From an uncultured bacterium (lineage in GTDB: Bacteria > Actinomycetota > Coriobacteriia > Coriobacteriales > Coriobacteriaceae): a DNA stretch of 7,157 nucleotides. Location: positions 1 through 7,157 of the forward strand of contig CAJMPF010000088.1 of NCBI GenBank assembly GCA_905215195.1, in the 5' to 3' direction. Positions 1 to 4,918 of this stretch are shown one piece after another; position 1 is the first letter of the stretch, and the number at the start of each line of letters is the position of its first letter. A program made the position numbers and the translations under genes. The notes under the pieces are model-generated. The model was not told the DNA's origin. It did no database searches and saw only the letters and a list, made by a program, of their open reading frames with translations.

Positions 1-932
1 GCGGGAGCCGTCGCAAACAGCGTATGGCCGTTGTCGGGACCGGTAAAGCGCAGCCACGTTATGCCGTTGTACTCGACCTGGTCGGTTGTTGTCTCCTTGC
101 CTTCGTAGACCTGCTCTAGGCTTGCAACCTCTTCCTCCGGCGAGCGCGGGAAGATGCTGATGTTCAGGCGTCCTCCAGTCTCGTCGTGGAAGAAGTTTGC
201 CTTTTCGCGCTCTTCGTCGGACGAATCCAGCGTGTACCCATCGGCGGCCTCGATGCTGTACGATGCGCAGTCGATGCCCGTTAAATCTGCCTTCTCGCCA
301 GAATCGGCCACGCCGCCGGCCGCCTTGAACTCCTTGGTCTCGCATCCCGTGGTGTCAAAGTGCATGACCTCATGATTCTTGGCGGGGGCATAAGCGTCTA
401 CGAACTCGACAGTGATGGGCCCGTAGTACGCCGTCTTGGGCGCCCAGAAATACACGTACTCAACGGTCTCGCCCGGGCCGATATCTGGCCTCTCGGAAAG
501 GTCGATGCCCTCGTGCAGCTCATCGGGAGCCTCGCTTGCAACGTAGTCGAGCACGGCCGCCTTGCCGGAAGTAAACAACGGGTCGCCTGCCTCAAGATCG
601 CCCTGGGCAGCATGCACGTTAAAGGAACTGAACGTCCTGTTCTTTGTGTTGTTGTTGGTGATCTTGATGTGCAGGTAAAAGCCGTCCTGCAGCTTGGCAT
701 CGCCGCGATAGAACGTACCGTGAGCCACCGACTCATAGGTAATGCCTGCCACCTCGACCGTCTGCGAATCATAGGCCCTGGGCTTTTCCTGCACAGGCGC
801 GCTGCCGCCCGAACCGCCAGGCGAGCCGCTCGGAGCACTACCGCCACAGCCGGCCACTGTACACGCCAGCACGGCCGAAAGCGTCACGGTGGGAATTCCT
901 AACAGCAGTTTCTTTGTCATGGGCCTCATCAT
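1..932 (-). CDS. Secreted two-domain lipoprotein, 3' end outside window
   Basis: This minus-strand frame is open from position 932 to the window edge, giving about 310 codons with no stop. Two start codons lie in tandem (MMRPMTKK...). The outer one at 932 is chosen because AAAGGAG (947-941) sits 8 nt upstream; Met5 at 920 would be 20 nt away. Residues 1-29 are a short basic segment, a hydrophobic stretch and the lipobox V-A-G-C, with Cys29 as the expected lipidation site. A Gly/Ser/Pro-rich linker follows (residues 30-50). Residues ~55-175 look like a beta-sandwich of the DUF4352/DUF5067 style (FYLHIKITNNNTKNRTF, then a GETVEYVYFW strand). Residues ~200-310 resemble a PsbP-like fold (GRLNISIFPRSPEEEV, then YNGITWLRF). 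Both domain names come from pattern and are tentative. Cys197 and Cys222 could form a disulfide. The protein should be anchored on the outer face of the membrane. Ligand and function are not recognised. Confidence 0.85.
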   Translation of the reverse strand, partial: MMRPMTKKLLLGIPTVTLSAVLACTVAGCGGSAPSGSPGGSGGSAPVQEKPRAYDSQTVEVAGITYESVAHGTFYRGDAKLQDGFYLHIKITNNNTKNRTFSSFNVHAAQGDLEAGDPLFTSGKAAVLDYVASEAPDELHEGIDLSERPDIGPGETVEYVYFWAPKTAYYGPITVEFVDAYAPAKNHEVMHFDTTGCETKEFKAAGGVADSGEKADLTGIDCASYSIEAADGYTLDSSDEEREKANFFHDETGGRLNISIFPRSPEEEVASLEQVYEGKETTTDQVEYNGITWLRFTGPDNGHTLFATAP

Positions 933-940
933 TCTCACCG

Positions 941-947
941 CTCCTTT
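941..947 (-). promoter_or_regulatory. Ribosome binding site of the lipoprotein gene
   Basis: AAAGGAG on the minus strand lies 8 nt before the ATG at 932 and 11 nt before the next in-frame ATG at 929. This spacing favours these starts over the ATG at 920. Confidence 0.7.
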
Positions 948-1076
948 CGGCTTGCAGCTCATCCATTGCCCGAGTCCCAAGTCGACCCCGTGGCATCGGC
1001 TTCCACTATGAGCGTATGACGAAACACGGCGCCGGCGAAGTGACCCGTGGCCCAAATAACGACCCACCAGCGTTCC

Positions 1077-1120
1077 TTATGGGCCAAAAGAACTCGCACA
1101 TGCACGCCCCCGGCCCATAA
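1077..1120. repeat. 9-bp perfect inverted repeat TTATGGGCC...GGCCCATAA
   Basis: The arms TTATGGGCC (1077-1085) and GGCCCATAA (1112-1120) are perfectly complementary and separated by 26 nt. A near copy of the arm, GGCCCAAATAA, begins at 1049. The loop contains GCACATGCAC (1096-1105). The lack of a T-run argues against a terminator. A protein-binding site between the divergent genes is possible but unproven. Confidence 0.4.
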
Positions 1121-1229
1121 AACGAGACGTCTGTCCCAATGTTCGATTCGATCCAACAATCCGCACGACACGTTTTCGACAACGTATCCAACCGCAAACG
1201 CAGCAAGACGCATTCGGCCGCCTTCAAAT

Positions 1230-1335
1230 TTACTCGGGCAGAACCGACTCGGTTTTGTCCGAGTAAACTCGAGCATAAACTGATCCATGCGATACAATTA
1301 ACTCGGACAAAACCGAGTCGGAAGGAACCGAGTAA
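1230..1335. repeat. Mirror-symmetric array of ACTCGG/CCGAGT half-sites (putative operator)
   Basis: Six exact half-sites start at 1232, 1247 and 1301/1259, 1313, 1328: ACTCGG at 1232, 1247 and 1301, and CCGAGT at 1259, 1313 and 1328. Successive spacings are 15, 12, 42, 12 and 15, so the whole array is symmetric about 1282.5. The 18-mer ACTCGGACAAAACCGAGT occurs exactly at 1301-1318 and, on the opposite strand, at 1247-1264; the identity extends to 21 bp (1244-1264 versus 1301-1321). A third copy at 1232-1249 matches 15 of 18 positions. Each 18-mer is itself a palindrome with a 6-nt spacer, as expected for a dimeric regulator. The array ends directly at the ATPase start codon and overlaps its leader, so I infer control of that gene. 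The binding protein is unknown, and autoregulation is one option. Confidence 0.75.
1293..1298 (+). promoter_or_regulatory. Candidate -10 box of the ATPase gene
   Basis: TACAAT differs from TATAAT at one position and lies in the 36-bp gap between the two exact inverted copies of the operator-like element. Transcription would start near 1305, inside the right-hand copy, which suits repression by occlusion. No good -35 exists at 17-18 bp (CGAGCA or TCGAGC), so the promoter would be weak or activator-dependent. This is an inference from sequence only. Confidence 0.4.
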
Positions 1336-2718
1336 GTGGAATTTATTGGCAGGGAGCGTGAGCTCGCCCGTATTAAGAAAACGCTCAAAGCACCCGAGCA
1401 GCGCAATGTTCTCATTTACGGCAGGCGTCGCGTCGGAAAAAGTGAGCTCATCAAGCAGGCGCTAACCGATTTGTCGGACGTCGCAACGGTCTATTACGAG
1501 TGCCGCCAAACCTCCGAGGCAGACAACCTCGAGAGTCTGTCCGTCCTTGTTGCTGAAGCGCTGAGCTTTCCTCCGCTCGCCTTCACAGGCATCCGCGAGC
1601 TCATCGAATTTCTGTTTGCCCAAGCTAAAGACAAGAACATTACCCTCGTTCTCGACGAATACCCCTACTTGAGAGATGCGGTTAAAGGCTTAGACAGCAT
1701 TCTTCAGACCTCAATCGACGCCCACAGGGAAGACTCACGTTTAAACATTGTCCTGTGCGGCTCCTACGTTGAGATTATGAAATCCCTCATCGAGCATGAA
1801 AGCCCCCTCTACGGGCGAATTGATCTCGCACTTGAGCTTAAGCCCATGGATTACTTTGACGCTGCGAAGTTCTATCCCGCGTTCTCGCCCGAGGACAAGG
1901 TGCGGCTCTATAGCGTTTTTGGCGGCATCCCCTTTTACAATCGCCTCATCGATCAATCCCAAAGCGTACGCGACAACATCATCGAGCTCGTCACGGAACC
2001 TGGCGCCCGCTTAGAAAGCGAGGTGCCGTCCTATCTCAACGCCGAGATCTCGAAGATGACCAACGCCAACGAAGTTTTCGGGGCTCTCGCACAAGGTTAC
2101 TCCCGTTGGGGGGACGTGCTGGCACAGTCGCACGTCTCGAGCGGTTCGGCCATGGCAGACGTGCTCGACAAGCTCATGTCACTCGAAATCGTCCAAAAGC
2201 GTGCACCCATCAACGACCCTACGAACAAGCGCAAGTCTGGCTACTTTGTAGTGGATCCGCTTTCGCTCTTTTACTATCGCTATGTTTTCCGCAATGCCTC
2301 AGCGCGTCAGCTGCTCGACCCGGAAGTCTTCTATGATCGTCACGTCTTCCAAGACTTCGAGGAAAACTACGTTCCTCATATGTTCGAGGAGATCTGCCGT
2401 CAATACCTCGTGCGGCAGAACAGGACCGGCAAGATCGAACCGGCTTTCGACGCCATAGGCAAGTACTGGTACGACGACCCCGCAAACAAAACGAGCGGCG
2501 AATTCGATGTGGTAACGCAAGACCCCGAGGGCTACGCATTCTACGAAGCAAAGTTCCGCAAATCCCCCATCACGCAAAAAATGGTCGACGAGGAAATCGC
2601 CCAAGTCGAGGCAACGGGACTCAAGTGCCATCGCTATGGATTCTTCTCCCGTTCGGGCTTCGAAGCTGGCGAAAGCGATCGAACCGTCTTCATCGACCTG
2701 CCGCAGATGTTTGGATAG
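1336..2718 (+). CDS. Archaeal-type AAA+ ATPase with DUF234/PD-(D/E)XK-like C-terminus
   Basis: This 460-aa protein belongs to the ATPase_2 / DUF234 (COG1672) group of P-loop ATPases, whose cellular role is poorly defined. The N-terminus has the family's FIGRERELARI signature, with Walker A GRRRVGKS (29-36), Walker B LVLDEY (D107, E108) and a sensor-like CGS (141-143). Family-typical PLYGR (157-161) and FGGIPFY (195-201) follow. Residues ~245-320 look like a winged helix followed by the YFVVDPLSLFYYRYVF segment. The C-terminus has E389-F-D391 and E404-A-K406, the spacing of a PD-(D/E)XK nuclease fold as known for DUF234; whether it cleaves DNA is unknown. The start is GTG at 1336, with GGAAGGA (1320-1326) 9 nt upstream; no later start keeps Walker A. 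It is cytoplasmic, with no signal peptide. Leu119, Leu136 and Leu226 use TTA, a codon I do not find in frame in the two topoisomerase genes, which weakly suggests transfer. The gene appears monocistronic. Confidence 0.88.
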   Translation: MEFIGRERELARIKKTLKAPEQRNVLIYGRRRVGKSELIKQALTDLSDVATVYYECRQTSEADNLESLSVLVAEALSFPPLAFTGIRELIEFLFAQAKDKNITLVLDEYPYLRDAVKGLDSILQTSIDAHREDSRLNIVLCGSYVEIMKSLIEHESPLYGRIDLALELKPMDYFDAAKFYPAFSPEDKVRLYSVFGGIPFYNRLIDQSQSVRDNIIELVTEPGARLESEVPSYLNAEISKMTNANEVFGALAQGYSRWGDVLAQSHVSSGSAMADVLDKLMSLEIVQKRAPINDPTNKRKSGYFVVDPLSLFYYRYVFRNASARQLLDPEVFYDRHVFQDFEENYVPHMFEEICRQYLVRQNRTGKIEPAFDAIGKYWYDDPANKTSGEFDVVTQDPEGYAFYEAKFRKSPITQKMVDEEIAQVEATGLKCHRYGFFSRSGFEAGESDRTVFIDLPQMFG

Positions 2719-2761
2719 GACAGGACAGATCCCTCCCGCATTCCAAGCATTCATTATCTAA

Positions 2762-2777
2762 TCGAACGGTTGTTCGA
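2762..2777. promoter_or_regulatory. Putative LexA (SOS) box
   Basis: TCGAACGGTTGTTCGA is a perfect palindrome of the form TCGAAC-N4-GTTCGA, the SOS box known from mycobacteria and other actinobacteria; it also contains the CGAAC-N4-GTTCG core of the Gram-positive consensus. The dyad extends one base on each side (A...T). It lies 43 nt after the ATPase stop and 98 nt before the topoisomerase B start, so the topoisomerase operon is the natural target. The stem has only three G-C pairs and no following T-run, so it is unlikely to be a terminator. LexA itself is not encoded in the window. Confidence 0.7.
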
Positions 2778-2792
2778 TGGATTTCGTGTTGG

Positions 2793-2821
2793 TTGGAATC
2801 GTCTGTGGGCTGGGCTATGCT
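2793..2821 (+). promoter_or_regulatory. Candidate promoter of the topoisomerase operon
   Basis: TTGGAA (2793-2798) and TATGCT (2816-2821) are separated by 17 bp and each match 4 of 6 consensus positions. Transcription would begin near 2828, leaving a leader of about 48 nt. The LexA-type box would then be centred roughly 58 nt upstream of the start. A weaker alternative uses TTGTTC (2770-2775), inside the box, with TGGAAT (2794-2799) at 18 bp. Neither is certain. Confidence 0.35.
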
Positions 2822-2852
2822 ACCTTGACTATCTATATGACTTAAACGCAGC

Positions 2853-2859
2853 AAAGGAG
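2853..2859 (+). promoter_or_regulatory. Ribosome binding site with long spacing before the B subunit
   Basis: AAAGGAG ends 16 nt before the ATG at 2876, which is longer than usual. A purine run GAGAGAG (2864-2870) lies 5 nt before the ATG and may act instead. There is no alternative in-frame start between the two, so the ATG is kept. Confidence 0.45.
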
Positions 2860-2875
2860 CACCGAGAGAGCGAGT

Positions 2876-4873
2876 ATGGCAAAAAACACCGCAAACTATG
2901 GTAACGACAGTATCCGCCAGCTCAAGGACGAGGAGCGCGTACGCCTGCGCCCCGCCGTCATCTTTGGCTCGGACGGACTCGACGGCTGCGCGCATGCCGC
3001 CTTCGAGATCCTGTCCAACGCCGTTGACGAGGCGCGCCAGGGCTACGGCAAGCTCATCACCCTTACCGCCTTTCGCGATGGTTCCATTCAGGTAGAGGAC
3101 AACGGCCGCGGCTGCCCGCTCGACTGGAACCCCTCCGAGAAGCGCTTTAACTGGGAGCTCGTCTTTTGCGAGCTCTACGCAGGTGGCAAATACAACAACA
3201 ACCAGGGCGGCGACTACGACTTCTCGCTCGGTACCAACGGCCTGGGCTCGTGCGCGACCCAGTACGCCTCCGAATACATGGACGTCACGGTTTGGCGCGA
3301 CGGCAACAAGTACTCCCTGCACTTTAAGAAGGGCAAGGTCGTCGGTGCCAAAAAGAAGGCACTCGAGATTGAGCCCAGCGACGAGAACCGCACCGGCACC
3401 ACCATCAAGTGGCGCCCCGATCTTGAGGTCTTTACCTCGATCAGCATTCCCCACGACTGGTATCGCGAGACCATGCGCCGCCAGGCCGTGGTCAACGCCA
3501 ACGTGACCTTCCGCCTGCGCATTGAGGGCGACGATGGCGAGTTTTCCGAAGAGGACTTTTGCTATCCCAAGGGCATCGAGGACTACGTGCTCGAGAAGGT
3601 CGGTACCGACTACCTCACCGAGCCCTTCTTTATCGAGGCCGATCGTCGCGGTCGCGATCGCGAGGACCTGCCCGATTACAACGTAAAAATCACCGCGTGC
3701 ATGTGCTTCTCGCGCACTTTCATGATGCAGGAGTACTACCACAACTCATCGTGGCTCGAGAACGGTGGCTCACCCGAAAAGGCGGCCCGCAGCGCTCTGA
3801 CCAGCGCCATCGATGCCTACATTAAGCAACAGGGCAAATACAACAAAAACGAGAGCGGCATTAAGTGGCAGGACGTCCAGGACTGCCTGGTGCTGGTGAC
3901 CAACTGCTTCTCCACCCAGACGTCCTACGAGAACCAGACCAAGAAGGCCATCAATAACCGCTTTATCCAGCAGGCCATGACTGCCTTCTTTAAGGAGCGC
4001 CTCTCGACCTACCTGATCGAGAACAAGGACGCCGCCAACAAGATCATGGAGCAGGTGCTCATCAACAAGCGCTCGCGAGAGAATGCCGAGAAGACGCGCC
4101 AGAGCATCAAGACCAACTTGCAGCAGAAGACCGACATGGCCAACCGCGTGCAGAAGTTCATCGACTGCCGCTCCAAGGACAAGAGCCGTCGCGAGATCTA
4201 CATCGTAGAGGGCGACTCGGCAGCAGGCGCCATTCGCACCTCGCGCGATGCCGAGTTCCAGGGCGTTATGCCCGTCCGCGGTAAGATCCTCAACTGCTTG
4301 AAGGAAGACTATCCGCGCATCTTTAAGTCCGACATCATCATGGATCTCATGCGCGTGCTGGGCTGCGGCGTGGAAATCAAGGACAAGCGCATCAAGAACC
4401 TCGGTGCCTTTGACCTGGATAACCTCAACTGGAACAAGGTCATCATCTGTACGGACGCCGACGTCGACGGTTATCACATCCGCACGCTCGTGCTCACCAT
4501 GCTCTACCGCCTGGTGCCCACGCTTATCGACGAGGGCTACGTGTATATCGCCGAGTCACCGCTCTACGAGATCAACTGCAAAGAGAAGACCTACTTTGCC
4601 TACACCGAGCTCGAGAAGAACGGCATCCTCAAGGAGATTGGCGACAAAAAGTGCTCCATCAACCGCTCCAAGGGTCTTGGTGAGAACGATCCGGACATGA
4701 TGTGGCTCACCACCATGAACCCCGAGACGCGTCGCCTGATCAAGGTGGAGCCCGAGGACGTCACCAAGATGGAGACCATGTTCAATCTGTTGCTGGGCAA
4801 CGACGAGGCAGGCCGCAAGCGCCATATCTCCGAGCACGGCAAGGAATACCTGGACCAGCTGGACCTGCAGTAA
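2876..4873 (+). CDS. Divergent type IIA topoisomerase subunit B (GyrB/ParE family)
   Basis: This 665-aa protein is near the usual length of ParE. It binds and hydrolyses ATP to drive strand passage and pairs with the A subunit encoded just downstream. The GHKL ATPase domain shows E44-x3-N48 (EILSNAVDEA), D75-N-G-R-G79, the AGGKYN segment (102-107) and a lid GTNGLG (119-124) where typical GyrB has GLHGVG. The transducer Gln-Thr-Lys is at 354-356 (ENQTKK). The Toprim domain has EGDSAAG (445-451, usually EGDSAGG), PVRGKILN (466-473), DADVD (527-531) and KGLGE (599-603). All catalytic positions appear intact, so the protein should be active. It differs enough from textbook GyrB to be a paralogue such as the second type IIA enzyme of Clostridia and Coriobacteriia, and not the housekeeping gyrase; this is an inference. 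It is probably co-transcribed with the A gene, 45 nt downstream. An upstream LexA-type box suggests SOS control. Confidence 0.92.
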   Translation: MAKNTANYGNDSIRQLKDEERVRLRPAVIFGSDGLDGCAHAAFEILSNAVDEARQGYGKLITLTAFRDGSIQVEDNGRGCPLDWNPSEKRFNWELVFCELYAGGKYNNNQGGDYDFSLGTNGLGSCATQYASEYMDVTVWRDGNKYSLHFKKGKVVGAKKKALEIEPSDENRTGTTIKWRPDLEVFTSISIPHDWYRETMRRQAVVNANVTFRLRIEGDDGEFSEEDFCYPKGIEDYVLEKVGTDYLTEPFFIEADRRGRDREDLPDYNVKITACMCFSRTFMMQEYYHNSSWLENGGSPEKAARSALTSAIDAYIKQQGKYNKNESGIKWQDVQDCLVLVTNCFSTQTSYENQTKKAINNRFIQQAMTAFFKERLSTYLIENKDAANKIMEQVLINKRSRENAEKTRQSIKTNLQQKTDMANRVQKFIDCRSKDKSRREIYIVEGDSAAGAIRTSRDAEFQGVMPVRGKILNCLKEDYPRIFKSDIIMDLMRVLGCGVEIKDKRIKNLGAFDLDNLNWNKVIICTDADVDGYHIRTLVLTMLYRLVPTLIDEGYVYIAESPLYEINCKEKTYFAYTELEKNGILKEIGDKKCSINRSKGLGENDPDMMWLTTMNPETRRLIKVEPEDVTKMETMFNLLLGNDEAGRKRHISEHGKEYLDQLDLQ

Positions 4874-4918
4874 CAGCAAATCGATAACGACGGCCCATAA
4901 GAAGTTCAAGAGGATATC

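Larger units (their letters stand above)
933..1228. other. Divergent intergenic region, no convincing gene
   Basis: This is the left part of the ~400-bp gap between the divergently transcribed lipoprotein and ATPase genes. It should hold the promoter of the lipoprotein gene, but I could not pick a convincing -35/-10 pair on the minus strand. Two minus-strand frames are open here (959-1297 and 1006-1227). They overlap each other, lack a clear ribosome binding site, and one begins inside the repeat array next to the ATPase gene. I do not accept either as a gene. The notable structures are a 9-bp inverted repeat (1077-1120) and a small AGACGTCT palindrome at 1125-1132. Confidence 0.5.
2719..2875. 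other. Intergenic region upstream of the topoisomerase pair
   Basis: This 157-bp gap follows the ATPase stop codon. It holds a perfect LexA-type palindrome (2762-2777), a possible promoter (2793-2821) and the ribosome binding region of the next gene. No T-run follows a hairpin here, so no intrinsic terminator is seen for the ATPase gene. A 22-codon frame (2777-2845) encodes a hydrophobic peptide but has no Shine-Dalgarno sequence. Confidence 0.6.

Noticed and set aside
398..847. A 149-codon minus-strand frame
   Set aside because: It lies in a different frame within the lipoprotein gene, which has a signal peptide, lipobox and ribosome binding site in its own frame.
360..902. A 180-codon plus-strand frame
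   Set aside because: It is antisense to the lipoprotein gene and ends in Arg/Thr/His-rich low-quality sequence; no ribosome binding site or domain was seen.
959..1297. A 112-codon minus-strand frame, with an overlapping 73-codon frame at 1006-1227
   Set aside because: The two frames overlap each other, neither has a clear ribosome binding site, and the longer one starts inside the operator-like array, so its TRTKPSR-type residues are just the repeat translated. It could be revisited if conserved in relatives.
1139..1465. A plus-strand frame encoding repeated TRxxPSR/PSK peptides
   Set aside because: The half-site spacings are all multiples of three, so the DNA repeat produces a repeated peptide in one frame. 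The frame overlaps the start of the well-supported ATPase gene.
2435..2450. A second SOS-box-like palindrome, TCGAACCGGCTTTCGA
   Set aside because: It has one mismatch to the consensus and lies deep inside the ATPase coding sequence (IEPAFDA), so chance is the simpler explanation.
2761..2778. The 7-bp hairpin ATCGAAC/GTTCGAT considered as a terminator of the ATPase gene
   Set aside because: It has only three G-C pairs and no T-run downstream; the match to the LexA box explains it better.
3653..3662. The palindrome CGCGATCGCG within the topoisomerase B gene
   Set aside because: It is explained by the codons for an Arg/Gly/Asp-rich stretch (RRGRDRED) and has no positional context suggesting a site.
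2690..3742. A 350-codon minus-strand open frame
   Set aside because: It is antisense to the topoisomerase B gene and has Val/Ala/Gly-rich shadow composition without any recognisable motif.
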